Assembly: GCA_016219375.1 (NCBI GenBank)
Contig: JACRNC010000015.1
Span: forward strand, 62,001 to 126,000
Source of the DNA: Burkholderiales bacterium
GTDB taxonomy: Bacteria; Pseudomonadota; Gammaproteobacteria; Burkholderiales; Burkholderiaceae_C
Length of the DNA: 64,000 nt
Direction: 5' to 3'
The notes beneath the pieces were generated by a model. The model was not told where the DNA came from. It did not search any database and saw only the letters and a list, made by a program, of their open reading frames with translations. Shown one piece after another: positions 35,577 to 46,293 of this stretch. Both the position numbers and the translations under genes were made by a program. The stretch's first letter is position 1. The number at the start of each line of letters is the position of its first letter.

Positions 35577-36533
35577 ATGCTGTCACGCACCGCCGATCAT
35601 CTCTACTGGATGGCGCGCTACATGGAGCGGGCGGAAAACACCGCCCGCATGCTGGATGTGAACTACCAGGCCTCGCTGCTGCCCCAGTCCAGCGACGCGG
35701 CCGAGCAGGGCTGGCGTGGCCTGCTGAGCATCTCGGAGCTCACCGGCGACTACATGGCCCGGCACGACAAGGTCACGCCGCGCGAGGTCATGGAGTTCAT
35801 GGTCGCGGACCCGAAGAACCTCTCCAGCATCTACAGCTGCCTGCGCGCCGCCCGCGAGAACGCCCGCGCCGTGCGGGGCGCGCTGACCACCGAGGTCTGG
35901 GAAACCTCCAACCAGACCTGGCTGGAGTTCAACCGCCTGATCGCCGACAAGGCCTACCTGAAGGACCCGGCGGAATGCTTCGAGTGGGTCAAGTTCCGCT
36001 CGCATCTCTCACGCGGCGTCACGCTGGGCACCATGCTGCAGGACGAGGCCTTCCACTTCCTGCGCATCGGCACCTTCCTGGAGCGGGCAGACAACACCGC
36101 GCGGCTGCTGGACGTCAAGTTCCACACCCGCAACGCCGACGACCTGCAGCCCACGGCCGAGAAGGACCCGCACGAGGTGGACTTCTATCACTGGTCCGCC
36201 GTGCTGCGCAGCGTCTCCGGCTTCGAGGTCTATCGCAAGGTCTACCGCAACGTCATCAAGCCTGAGAAGGTGGCCGAGCTGCTCATCCTGCGCCACGACA
36301 TGCCCCGCTCGCTGACCGCCTGCATGCAGGAGGTCACCACCAACCTTCGCCGCGTGGCCAACGACCAGAGCATCGAAACCCTGCGCCGCGCCGGCCGCCT
36401 GCGCGCCGACCTGGAATACGCCCGCATCGACGAGATCCTGGCCACCGGCCTGCACGCCTTCCTGACCCAGTTCCTCGACCGCGTGGCCGACCTGGGCTAC
36501 GGCATCAGCCGGGACTTCCTGGTGCCGGTGTGA
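35577..36533 (+). CDS. Alpha-E domain protein
   Basis: A 318-residue all-helical protein (DUF403, alpha-E). It begins LSRTADHLYWMARYMERAENTARMLDVNY. An internal echo of that motif, RIGTFLERADNTARLLDVKFH, appears at about residues 160-180, consistent with a helical duplication. The alpha-E family almost always accompanies circularly permuted ATP-grasp proteins and is thought to bind their substrate or product, but no activity is established. GGAAG lies upstream of the ATG. It closes the five-gene set and a T-tailed terminator follows 135 bp later. Confidence 0.92.
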   Translation: MLSRTADHLYWMARYMERAENTARMLDVNYQASLLPQSSDAAEQGWRGLLSISELTGDYMARHDKVTPREVMEFMVADPKNLSSIYSCLRAARENARAVRGALTTEVWETSNQTWLEFNRLIADKAYLKDPAECFEWVKFRSHLSRGVTLGTMLQDEAFHFLRIGTFLERADNTARLLDVKFHTRNADDLQPTAEKDPHEVDFYHWSAVLRSVSGFEVYRKVYRNVIKPEKVAELLILRHDMPRSLTACMQEVTTNLRRVANDQSIETLRRAGRLRADLEYARIDEILATGLHAFLTQFLDRVADLGYGISRDFLVPV

Positions 36534-36964
36534 GGCAGCGGCGCTTGCGGCAGCCGCCTGCAAGCGCCGGCCCCCGCTTGGCCTTCAATCGGCCGCAATG
36601 CCCGGCTGAGCGGGTCAAGCGCCTTCGACAGCGGCGGGACCTTGCCTGAGAAGGTCGGCGCTTCAAGAGCAAACGCCCTGCATCGCGGGGCGTTTTTGCT
36701 TTGCGCCTGATCGGTGGATCGGCGCCGCATGCGCCCGGCATGTCCTCCAGCGCCTTCAGTCTTGAGCCTCTTTCGTGCGAGGGCATCGTGCGACGGCGCT
36801 CATGGTGATCTGGTGCTGGTGGGCCCGCTGCGCAGGCGGCCTCGCGCACAGCGGATCTCCAGCACGCTGGCCCAGGGGCCTGCGGCTCACCGGCTCTGCC
36901 GGGCTGGGTGCCGGGCTGGGTGCCGGGCCGCCGCCGATAATCCCGGGCTGCCTGCCGCCTTGCC
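36534..36964. other. Intergenic region between the alpha-E gene and tadA
   Basis: There is no convincing gene in these 431 bp. It holds a hairpin with arms GGCGCTTGC and GCAAGCGCC at 36540-36568, a strong T-tailed terminator at 36669-36699, and a short direct repeat GCCGGGCTGGGT (two and a half copies, about 36897-36928) just upstream of tadA. Short open frames here have no coding look. Confidence 0.6.
36669..36699 (+). terminator. Intrinsic terminator after the alpha-E gene
   Basis: AAACGCCC (36671-36678) pairs with GGGCGTTT (36688-36695) around a 9-nt loop, and the right arm runs into TTTTT. The A-run on the left side could also serve transcripts from the opposite strand. It separates the ATP-grasp/alpha-E set from tadA. 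Confidence 0.75.
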
Positions 36965-37573
36965 GTGACCCCGCCCATCCTGCCCGCCGACGAATACGCC
37001 ATGCGCCTGGCGCTGGACCAGGCGCACAACGCCTGGCTGGTGGGCGAGGTGCCGGTGGGCGCGGTCATCATGCGCGCCGGCCAGGTGATCGCCACCGGCT
37101 ACAACCGGCCCATCACCACGCACGACCCGACCGCGCATGCCGAGATCGTGGCCCTGCGCCATGCGGCCCAGCTGCTGTCCAACTACCGGCTGCCCGAGTG
37201 CGAACTCTTCGTCACGCTGGAGCCCTGCGCCATGTGCGCGATGGCGCTGATGCACGCGCGCTTCAAGCGCGTCGTCTTTGCCGCGCCCGATCCCAAGACC
37301 GGCGTGGCCGGCTCGGTGATCGACCTCTTTGCCGACCGGCGGCTCAACCACCACACGCAGATCGTCGGCGGCGTGATGGCCGAGCACAGCGCGCAGCTGC
37401 TGCGCGACTTCTTCGCCGAGCGCCGCGCCCAGGCCAAGGCCCAGCGCGACAGCCGGCGCCGGGCCGGTGGTTCACCGCAGGATGCGGCCGCGGTGCCTGA
37501 CGAGCTGGACGCCGGCGAGTCCAGCACCATCCCGGTCGGCCAGATCATCGAGGACGAGCCGTCGCGCGGCTGA
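36965..37573 (+). CDS. tadA: tRNA-specific adenosine deaminase TadA
   Basis: Deaminates A34 of tRNA-Arg(ACG) to inosine. The 202-residue protein has the zinc-deaminase motifs HAEIVALRHA (HAE) and EPCAMCAMAL (PCxxC), and the TadA-type ARFKRVVFAAPDPKTGVAGS. GTG 36965 is used because the conserved N-terminus (EYAMRLALDQAHNAW) follows at once. After the core (about residue 150) there is a charged 45-residue tail longer than in E. coli TadA. Confidence 0.93.
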   Translation: MTPPILPADEYAMRLALDQAHNAWLVGEVPVGAVIMRAGQVIATGYNRPITTHDPTAHAEIVALRHAAQLLSNYRLPECELFVTLEPCAMCAMALMHARFKRVVFAAPDPKTGVAGSVIDLFADRRLNHHTQIVGGVMAEHSAQLLRDFFAERRAQAKAQRDSRRRAGGSPQDAAAVPDELDAGESSTIPVGQIIEDEPSRG

Positions 37574-37694
37574 GCGCGACGCTGCTCGCAAGTCAACATC
37601 CGCCGCGCTCCTCGCCCCGTCTTCTGGCTCCATTTCCCGCACCGCTTCCTGGCCCGCGCCCCTCATCACGCCGCTACCGCGCCCCCTCACCACC

Positions 37695-38699
37695 ATGAGC
37701 GACCACCGCCCCGATCTCGTCATCTTCTCGCCGGCTGGCGTCGTCGCCCGCGCTCCGGCCCTGCGTCGCGCGGCCCGGCGGCTGGGCCAGCTCGGCTTCG
37801 AGGTGAGCATCGACGAAGCCGCCGCGCTCAAGCACCAGCGGTTCGCCGGCGATGACGACACGCGGCTGGCCGCGCTGCACCGCATTGCCCAGGCCGCACC
37901 CTCCGTCGCGCTGGCCAGCCGCGGCGGCTACGGCCTGACCCGGTTGCTGGACCGCATCGACTGGCCGCTGATCGGCCGCAGCATCGACCGCGGCACGCGC
38001 TGGGTGGGCTACAGCGACATGACCGCGCTGCAGCTGGCCGCCCTGGCGCACGGCGTGGCCGGCGACCCGGGCACGCCGGGGCAGCACCATCACCACCACC
38101 ACGACAACAACTACGATGACCACGAGCCCCATGCCGGCTGCTGCCAGCCCGGCGGCTTCTGGGCCGGCCCGATGGCCTGCGGCGACTTCGGCGACGAGGC
38201 GGCAGAGGGCGGCGGCGACGACGTGACGCAGGACGTCTTCGTCGAAGCCATGACCGGCGAGCTGGAGGCCGTGGGCTTTCGCACCGATGCCGGCTTCGAT
38301 GGCCTGGAGACCAGCGGCCGGCTGTGGGGCGGCAATCTCACCGTGCTGCTGTCGCTGCTGGGCACGCCGCACTTCCCCAAGATGCGCGGCGGCGTGCTCT
38401 TCCTGGAGGACGTCAACGAGCACCCCTACCGCATCGAGCGTGGCCTGCTGCAGCTGCACCAGGCCGGCGTGCTGGACGCGCAGAAGGCGGTGCTGCTGGG
38501 CAGCTTCACCGACTGGCGCAAGTCGCCTCTGGACCGCGGCTACGGCCTCAAGACGGCCATCGAACACCTGCGCAGCGTGAGCGCTGCGCCCATCCTCACC
38601 GGCCTGCCCTTCGGCCATGTGCCGACCAAGCTGTGCCTGCCCATAGGGCGCAAGGTGCGGCTGTCGGTGGCCGGCCGGGATGCCTTCGTCGTCTGGTAG
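37695..38699 (+). CDS. ldcA: Murein tetrapeptide L,D-carboxypeptidase with a His-rich loop
   Basis: A cytosolic S66-family serine peptidase that removes the terminal D-Ala from recycled murein tetrapeptides. The 334-residue protein shows ASRGGYG, the nucleophile serine in WVGYSDMTAL, the glutamate region FLEDVNEHPYRIER and the histidine in LPFGHVPTKLCLPIG, so the catalytic set is complete. Between the nucleophile helix and GPMACGDFG there is an unusual insert at nt 38088-38156 with six consecutive histidines, then further Asp, His and two Cys. ATG 37695 follows a 121-bp gap after tadA. Confidence 0.92.
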   Translation: MSDHRPDLVIFSPAGVVARAPALRRAARRLGQLGFEVSIDEAAALKHQRFAGDDDTRLAALHRIAQAAPSVALASRGGYGLTRLLDRIDWPLIGRSIDRGTRWVGYSDMTALQLAALAHGVAGDPGTPGQHHHHHHDNNYDDHEPHAGCCQPGGFWAGPMACGDFGDEAAEGGGDDVTQDVFVEAMTGELEAVGFRTDAGFDGLETSGRLWGGNLTVLLSLLGTPHFPKMRGGVLFLEDVNEHPYRIERGLLQLHQAGVLDAQKAVLLGSFTDWRKSPLDRGYGLKTAIEHLRSVSAAPILTGLPFGHVPTKLCLPIGRKVRLSVAGRDAFVVW

Positions 38700-38708
38700 G
38701 CGGCGCCG

Positions 38709-39440
38709 ATGTCGGCCGCGCTGACGCTGTGCGGGGCGACGGTGGCCCAGGCGCTGGCGGGCGCCGGCTGGCAGCCCGGTGAGCCGCTTCCCACCTGGCT
38801 GTCTGCGGCGGAGCAGGCCCGTGCCCTTGCCATCAAATCACCCGACCGCCTGGCGGCCTTCCTTGCCGGCCGGTGGCTGCTGCGGGAGGCGGCGGCCCGC
38901 CACACCGGCATCGCCCCGGGCTGGCTGGCCACGGTCGGGGAGGGCGGCCCGCCGCGGCTGCATCATCCAGGTGGCGCCGAGCTGCATGCCGGCTTGAGCC
39001 ACAGCGGCCGCTTCGTCGCCGCGGTGGTGGGCCAGCATCCCGCGGGCATCGACATCGAGGACCGCCGCGTCAGCCGGGATCGCGACTGGCCGCGCCTGGC
39101 CCCGCGCATGCTGCATCCTGTGGAGCAGGCGTGGCTGGCACAGCAGCCCGACGCCGCGGCCGCCTGCCTGACGCTGTGGACGCTGAAGGAGGCGGCGATC
39201 AAGCTGCGCGGCCAGGCCCTCGGCCTGCGCCGGCTGCCGTGCATCGTCTGCCAGCCGGGCCCAGCGCAGGTGCACAAGCCCACGGCCATCCCGGCCACCG
39301 TGTGGTCCACGCCCGACTGGGTGCTGAGCCTTGCCACCGATGCGGGCGAGCCGCCGCAGGCGCTGGCGCTGCATGGCCTCGTCCCCGCCATCGATCCACC
39401 GGCCGCAGCCCAGCCCTGGACCGTGCGTCACGAGGGGTAA
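38709..39440 (+). CDS. 4'-phosphopantetheinyl transferase, Sfp/AcpT type
   Basis: Moves phosphopantetheine from CoA to a serine of carrier proteins. The 243-residue protein has GIDIEDRRV (metal-binding aspartate and glutamate), LWTLKEAAIKLRGQALG (second acidic site and the KEA.K signature) and an upstream GLSHSGRFVAAVV, the usual Sfp-family spacing. It starts 9 bp after ldcA ends. No polyketide or peptide synthetase is in the window, so the carrier protein served is unknown; it could be a general AcpT/EntD-like enzyme. Confidence 0.85.
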   Translation: MSAALTLCGATVAQALAGAGWQPGEPLPTWLSAAEQARALAIKSPDRLAAFLAGRWLLREAAARHTGIAPGWLATVGEGGPPRLHHPGGAELHAGLSHSGRFVAAVVGQHPAGIDIEDRRVSRDRDWPRLAPRMLHPVEQAWLAQQPDAAAACLTLWTLKEAAIKLRGQALGLRRLPCIVCQPGPAQVHKPTAIPATVWSTPDWVLSLATDAGEPPQALALHGLVPAIDPPAAAQPWTVRHEG

Positions 39441-39484
39441 GCCGCCCCACGGGGCGCGCGGCCCATGCCGCAGAATCGGCCCCC

Positions 39485-41320
39485 ATGCGAACACTGCGAG
39501 CAGCACTGGCCGCCGTGGCCCTGGCCTGGGCCGCCGTCACCGGCGCGCCATCCGCCCAGGCCGCCCACGCCTATGCCCAGTTCGGCGACATCAAGTACCC
39601 CCCGGGCTTCAGCCACTTCGACTATGTCAACCCGGCCGCACCCAAGGGCGGGCGCATCTCGCTGGTCGCGCCGCTGATCGCCAGCAGCTTCGACAAGTAC
39701 AACCCGTTCACGCTCAAGGGCACAGAGCCGCCGGGGCTGGAGGGGCTGCTCTTCGACACGCTGCTGACCGGCAACATGGATGAGCCGGCCACGGCCTACG
39801 GCCTGCTGGCCGAGGATGTGGACGTGGCGACGGACGGCCGCTCCGTTACCTTCCGCCTCAACCCGAAGGCGCGCTTCCACAACGGCGACCCGGTGCTGGC
39901 GCGGGACGTGAAGCACAGCTTCGACCAGCTCACCGGCCCGGGTGCGGCGCCGCAGTACCGGGCCTACTTCGCGCCGGTCAAAGGCGCCACCGTGCTGGGC
40001 GAGCGCCTCGTCCGCTTCGACTTCAAGGAGGCCAACCGCGAGCTGCCGCTCATCGTCGGCGGCCTGCCGGTGTTCAGCCACAAGTGGGGCAGCAAGGACG
40101 GCAAGCCGCAGCCGCTGGACGCCATCGTCACCGACTACCCCATCGCCTCCGGCCCCTACCGCATCGGCAAGGTGGACTTCGGCAAGGAGATCACCTACGA
40201 GCGCGATCCGGCCTACTGGGCGCGCGATCTGAACGTGCGGCGCGGGCAGTTCAACTTCGACCGCATCACCTACCAGCTCTACAAGGACAACGTCGCCGCG
40301 TTCGAGGCCTTCAAGGCCGGCGAGTTCGACTTCATCCAGGCCTTCATCGCCAAGGACTGGGCGCGTCAGTACCAGGGCGGCAAGTTCGCCTCGGGCGAGC
40401 TGCTCAAGCGCGAGTGGCAGCACGGCAATGCGGTGGGCTTCCAGGGCTTCATCTTCAACACGCGGCTGGCCAAGTTCAGCGACCCGCGGGTGCGCCGCGC
40501 CATCGGCCTGGCGATGGATTTCGAGTGGATGAACCGCCAGCTCTTCTATGGCGCCTATACCCGCGTGCGCGGCTACTTCACAGGCAGCGAGTACGAGGCC
40601 ACCGGCCTGCCGCAGGGCGATGAGCTGGCCGTGCTGCAGTCGCTCAAGGCCCGCCCGCCGCGCGCGGTGCTGGAGCAGCCCGTGCCCCAGCCGCCCACCA
40701 CCAGCCCACCGGGCTCGCTGCGCGCCAACCTGCGCCTGGCCCGCCAGTTGCTGGCCGAGGCGGGATGGACCTATCGCGACGGCGCGCTGCGCAATGCCAA
40801 GGGCGAGCCCTTCACCATCGAGTTCATGGACACGTCCGGCAGCATGGGCCGGGTGGTCAACCCCTACATGCGCACGCTGGAGAAGCTGGGCTTTCAGCCC
40901 AGCTACCGGCTGATCGACTACGCCGTCTATGAGCAGCGCATGCGCCGCTTCGAGTTCGAGGTGATCAGCTCGCGCACGCTGGGCCGGCTGGTGCCGGGAT
41001 CGGAGCTGACGCAGTACTTCCGCGCGGATCTCGCCAAGCAGGACGGCTCGTCCAACCTGGGCGGTGTGCAGGACCCGGTGGTCGACGAGCTGCTGCGCCG
41101 CATCGACGCCGCCCAGAGCCGGCCCGAGCTGGCGGCCAACGTGCGCGCCCTGGACCGCGTGCTGCGCCACGGCTATTACGCCGTGCCGCATTGGTACTCG
41201 GCCGTGCACCGCGTCGCCTATCGCGCACACCGCTTCGCCCAGCCACAGGTGGTGCCGCGCTACTACCAGCCCGAGGGCTGGGCGCTGTCCACCTGGTGGG
41301 CCGCGCCGGCCGGCAAGTGA
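39485..41320 (+). CDS. yejA: YejA-like peptide-binding protein (SBP family 5)
   Basis: The periplasmic binding protein of a Yej-type ABC importer, 611 residues, with a signal peptide (residues 1-27, cleaving after SAQA). The mature part has FDYVNPAAPKGGRISL, YGLLAEDVDVATDGRSVTFRLNPKARFHNGDPV and WYSAVHRVAYR, typical of YejA. E. coli YejABEF imports microcin C; the related system of Agrobacterium imports anhydromuropeptides. The adjacent ldcA favours murein peptides here (inference). yejB follows 25 bp later. Confidence 0.9.
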   Translation: MRTLRAALAAVALAWAAVTGAPSAQAAHAYAQFGDIKYPPGFSHFDYVNPAAPKGGRISLVAPLIASSFDKYNPFTLKGTEPPGLEGLLFDTLLTGNMDEPATAYGLLAEDVDVATDGRSVTFRLNPKARFHNGDPVLARDVKHSFDQLTGPGAAPQYRAYFAPVKGATVLGERLVRFDFKEANRELPLIVGGLPVFSHKWGSKDGKPQPLDAIVTDYPIASGPYRIGKVDFGKEITYERDPAYWARDLNVRRGQFNFDRITYQLYKDNVAAFEAFKAGEFDFIQAFIAKDWARQYQGGKFASGELLKREWQHGNAVGFQGFIFNTRLAKFSDPRVRRAIGLAMDFEWMNRQLFYGAYTRVRGYFTGSEYEATGLPQGDELAVLQSLKARPPRAVLEQPVPQPPTTSPPGSLRANLRLARQLLAEAGWTYRDGALRNAKGEPFTIEFMDTSGSMGRVVNPYMRTLEKLGFQPSYRLIDYAVYEQRMRRFEFEVISSRTLGRLVPGSELTQYFRADLAKQDGSSNLGGVQDPVVDELLRRIDAAQSRPELAANVRALDRVLRHGYYAVPHWYSAVHRVAYRAHRFAQPQVVPRYYQPEGWALSTWWAAPAGK

Positions 41321-41345
41321 TCAGGCAACCCCACAGGACGAGCCG

Positions 41346-42383
41346 ATGCTCAGCTACATCCTCAAGCGCCTGCTCCTGATGATCCCGACGCTGCTGGGCG
41401 TGCTGACCTTGACCTTCGTCGTCATCCAGTTCGTGCCCGGCGGGCCGGTGGAGCAGATGGTCTCGCAGCTGCAGGGGCGCGACACGGGCGGGGAGGGTGC
41501 CGCGCGCAGCAGCGCCTACCGCGGCCGCCAGGGCATCGACGCGCAGCAGATCGAGGACATCAAGAAGCTCTACGGCTTCGACAAGCCGGCGCATGAGCGC
41601 TACTTCAAGATGCTGGCCGACTTCGCCCGGTTCGATCTGGGCCAGAGCTTCTTCCACCACAAGGACGTGTGGACGCTGGTCAAGGAGAAGCTGCCGGTGT
41701 CGATCTCGCTGGGGCTGTGGACCTTCTTCCTGAGCTACCTCATCTCGGTGCCGCTGGGCATCGCCAAGGCCGTGCGCGCAGGCAGCCGCTTCGACACCGT
41801 CACCAGCCTGCTGGTGCTGGCCGGCTATGCGATCCCGGGCTTCGTGCTCGGTGTGGCGCTGCTGGTGATCTTCGGCGGCGGCAGCTTCCTGTCGTGGTTC
41901 CCGCTGCGCGGGCTCACGTCGCCCAACTGGGATGAGCTGAGCCTCCCCGCCAAGATCGTCGACTACCTCTGGCACATCGCGCTGCCGGTCACGGCGATGG
42001 TGCTGGGCAGCTTCGCGGTCATCACCATGCTGACCAAGAACGCCTTCCTGGAGGAGATCCGCAAGCAGTACGTGCTGACCGCGCGGGCCAAGGGCCTGGC
42101 CGAGCGGCGGGTGCTGTGGAAGCACGTCTTCCGCAATGCGCTCATCCCCATCATCACCGGCTTTCCGGCGGCCTTCATCGGCGCCTTCTTCGCCGGCTCG
42201 CTGCTGATCGAGACGCTGTTCTCGCTCGATGGCCTGGGCCTGCTCGGCTATGAGTCGGTGATGCGCCGCGACTATCCCGTGGTGCTGGGCACGCTCTATC
42301 TCTTCACCCTGATCGGTCTGGTCACCAAGCTGATCAGCGACCTCTGCTACGTGTGGGTGGACCCGCGCGTGAAGTTCGACTGA
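41346..42383 (+). CDS. yejB: YejB-like ABC transporter permease
   Basis: An inner-membrane permease of 345 residues with six predicted helices. It starts YILKRLLLMIPTLLGVLTLTFVVIQFVPGGPVEQM and has the binding-protein-dependent transport EAA-type loop EEIRKQYVLTARAKGLAERRVLWKHVFRNA. Between helices 1 and 2 lies the long periplasmic segment characteristic of YejB. Its stop codon overlaps the yejE ATG by one base. Confidence 0.93.
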   Translation: MLSYILKRLLLMIPTLLGVLTLTFVVIQFVPGGPVEQMVSQLQGRDTGGEGAARSSAYRGRQGIDAQQIEDIKKLYGFDKPAHERYFKMLADFARFDLGQSFFHHKDVWTLVKEKLPVSISLGLWTFFLSYLISVPLGIAKAVRAGSRFDTVTSLLVLAGYAIPGFVLGVALLVIFGGGSFLSWFPLRGLTSPNWDELSLPAKIVDYLWHIALPVTAMVLGSFAVITMLTKNAFLEEIRKQYVLTARAKGLAERRVLWKHVFRNALIPIITGFPAAFIGAFFAGSLLIETLFSLDGLGLLGYESVMRRDYPVVLGTLYLFTLIGLVTKLISDLCYVWVDPRVKFD

Positions 42384-43458
42384 TGGCCGCCGTCACTCCC
42401 ACGACCCCACCGGCCGCCGTGCTGCCGCCCGCGCCGTCGCCGTCCCCCAGCCGCCGCGCCTGGCAGCGCTTCAAGCGCAACCGCCTGGGCTACTGGAGCC
42501 TGGTGATCTTCTGCGTGCTTGTGCTCGTCAGCCTGGCTGCCGAGCTCATCTCCAACGACAAGCCGCTGCTCGTGCGCTATGAGGGCCGCTGGTATGTGCC
42601 GCTGGTGCAGGCGCTGCCGGAGACGACCTTCGGCGGCGACTTAGACACGCCCACCGACTACCTGGACCCGTTCATCCAGCAGCAGCTGGCCCGGCCGGGC
42701 AACTTCGCGCTCTACCCGATCAACCGCTCGCACCACCTGACCATCAACTACTTCGCGCCGTCGCCCAACCCCGCGCCGCCCTCGGCGCAGAACTGGCTGG
42801 GCACCGACGACCGCGGGCGGGATGTGTTCGCCCGGCTGCTCTATGGCTTTCGCGTCTCGGTGCTGTTCGCACTGGCGCTCACGGTGATCGGCGTGCTGCT
42901 GGGCGTGGTCACCGGCGCGCTGCAGGGCTTCTATGGCGGCAAGACCGACCTGGCCTTCCAGCGCTTCATCGAGATCTGGGGCTCCATGCCCGAGCTCTAC
43001 CTGCTGATCATCTTCTCGGCCGTGCTGGAGCCCAGCGTCGGGCTGCTCTTGCTGCTGCTGTCGCTCTTCGGCTGGATGGGCCTGTCCGACTACGTGCGGG
43101 CCGAGTTCCTGCGCAACCGGCAGCTCGACTACGTGCGCGCCGCGCGCGCCCTGGGCGTCTCCAACCGACACATCATCTGGCGCCACCTGCTGCCCAACAG
43201 CCTCACGCCGGTGGTCACCTTCCTGCCGTTTCGCATGAGCGCGGCCATCCTGGCGCTCACGTCGCTCGACTTCCTCGGCCTGGGCGTGCCGCCCGACACA
43301 CCCAGCCTGGGTGAGCTGCTGGCCCAGGGCAAGAACAACCTGGACGCCTGGTGGATCTCGCTGTCCACCTTCGGCGTGCTGGTGGGCACGCTGCTGCTGC
43401 TGACCTTCATGGGCGATGCGCTGCGCGATGCGCTGGATCCGCGCAAGGAGGGGCTGGC

Positions 43459-43462
<4 letters not shown>
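42383..43462 (+). CDS. yejE: YejE-like ABC transporter permease
   Basis: The second permease, 359 residues. It has a Pro-rich cytosolic N-terminus, a first helix (YWSLVIFCVLVLVSLAAELI), the long periplasmic loop typical of YejE (RYEGRWYVPLV, NWLGTDDRGRDVFARLLYGFR) and the EAA-type loop VRAARALGVSNRHIIWRHLLPNS. ATG overlaps the yejB stop and the TGA overlaps the yejF ATG, so the four genes are translationally linked. Confidence 0.93.
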
Positions 43463-45165
<1,703 letters not shown>

Positions 45166-45257
45166 GGGGCCGGGCACGAGCGTCGGGGAAGACGCCAGCG
45201 CAGGCGCCGGACCTGGGCCCGGCCCGGAGGAGGCGATGGAGCGATGGAGCCGGCCGC

Positions 45258-46055
45258 TCAGGCCGCGCCCGCGTCGCGCTCCGGCACGCCCATCGCGTGG
45301 CTGTAGCCGCCATCCACGTAGGTGATCTCGGCCGTCACGCCGGCGGCCAGGTCCGACAGCAGGAAGGCCGCCACATTGCCCACGTCGTCGATGGTCACGT
45401 TGCGGCGCAGCGGTGCCGTCTGCTCCACCGCATCCAGGATGCGGCTGAAGCCCTTGATGCCCGAGGCGGCCAGCGTCTTGATCGGCCCGGCCGAGATGCC
45501 GTTGACGCGGATGCCGCGCGGGCCCAGGCTGCCCGCCAGGTAGCGCACGCTGGCTTCCAGCGACGCCTTGGCCAGCCCCATCGTGTTGTAGTGCGGCACG
45601 ATGCGCTCGGCGCCCAGGTAGCTCAGCGTCAGCAGCGCCGCATGGGGCGACAGGCGGGGCAGGGCGGCCTTGGCCATCGCCGGGAAGCTGTAGCTCGAGA
45701 TGTCGTGCGCCACGCGGAAGGCCTCGCGCGACAGGCCGTCCAGGAAGTCGCCGGCAATCGCCTCGCGCGGTGCGAAGCCGATGGAATGCACGAAGCCGTC
45801 GAAGGTCGGCCAGGCCTCGCCGAGCTGCGCGAACAGGCGCTCGATCTGCGCGTCGTCGCTCACGTCGCAATCGAAGATCAGCTGCGAGCCGAACTCGGCG
45901 GCAAATTCAGTGATCCGGTCCTTGAAACGCTCGCCCACGTAGCTGAAGGCGAGCTCCGCGCCCTCGCGCTGACAGGCCCGGGCGATGCCGTAAGCGATGG
46001 AACGGTTGGACAGCAGTCCGGTGATGAGCAGGCGCTTGCCGGCCAGAAACCCCAT
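45258..46055 (-). CDS. fabI: Enoyl-[acyl-carrier-protein] reductase (NADH) FabI
   Basis: Catalyses the last step of each fatty-acid elongation cycle. The 265-residue SDR-fold protein has [17 protein letters not shown] at the NADH site and the catalytic residues Y146, Y156 and K163 ([19 protein letters not shown]) at the same numbers as E. coli Fab[17 protein letters not shown] forms the substrate-binding loop. It is a single gene on the minus strand, divergent from the rimP operon leader. Confidence 0.96.
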   Translation of the reverse strand: MGFLAGKRLLITGLLSNRSIAYGIARACQREGAELAFSYVGERFKDRITEFAAEFGSQLIFDCDVSDDAQIERLFAQLGEAWPTFDGFVHSIGFAPREAIAGDFLDGLSREAFRVAHDISSYSFPAMAKAALPRLSPHAALLTLSYLGAERIVPHYNTMGLAKASLEASVRYLAGSLGPRGIRVNGISAGPIKTLAASGIKGFSRILDAVEQTAPLRRNVTIDDVGNVAAFLLSDLAAGVTAEITYVDGGYSHAMGVPERDAGAA

Positions 46056-46150
46056 GGGCGTCTCCGATATTGGTCGCAGTAAAAGGCGGCGGATTCTCTC
46101 ATGTACCCCGCGCTGACCACCCCGCCGGAGGGTTCAGCTGGGCATGAGCC

Positions 46151-46179
46151 TTGCAAGCGCCGCCGCCCCGGTCTAGAAT
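46151..46179 (+). promoter_or_regulatory. Sigma-70 promoter for the rimP-nusA-infB operon
   Basis: TTGCAA (46151-46156) and TAGAAT (46174-46179) are separated by exactly 17 bp. They match the -35 consensus at four and the -10 at five of six positions. Transcription would start near 46186, giving a leader of over 350 nt before the conserved rimP start. Confidence 0.6.
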
Positions 46180-46207
46180 CCGCCATTCACGAAAGAGGTC
46201 TGCTGCA

Positions 46208-46276
46208 TTGACCCTGGAGGTCGCGGGCAGAGCACGTTCCGGCGGCCTTAGGGCGGCAAGAAAGTGGGCGGAGTAA
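46208..46276 (+). CDS. Putative 22-codon leader peptide upstream of rimP
   Basis: A short frame starts at TTG 46208, nine bases after AGAGG (46194-46198). It encodes 22 residues rich in Arg, Ala and Gly, and ends at TAA 46274-46276. The stop codon lies in the loop of the T-tailed hairpin at 46266-46293, so a ribosome finishing the peptide would cover and melt that hairpin. Such overlap is typical of translation-coupled attenuation, but a TTG start and no family evidence keep this speculative. Confidence 0.3.
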   Translation: MTLEVAGRARSGGLRAARKWAE

Positions 46277-46293
46277 TCCAGCCCTTTTTTTTT
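46266..46293 (+). terminator. Attenuator-type terminator in the rimP-nusA leader
   Basis: GGGC-GGA (46266-46272) pairs with TCC-A-GCCC (46277-46284; one bulged A) around a GTAA loop, followed at once by nine T. It lies about 80 nt into the predicted transcript and well before rimP, so it must be read through for nusA and infB expression. Attenuation leaders upstream of rimP have been predicted in other proteobacteria, and NusA is known to autoregulate this operon in E. coli. Confidence 0.75.
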
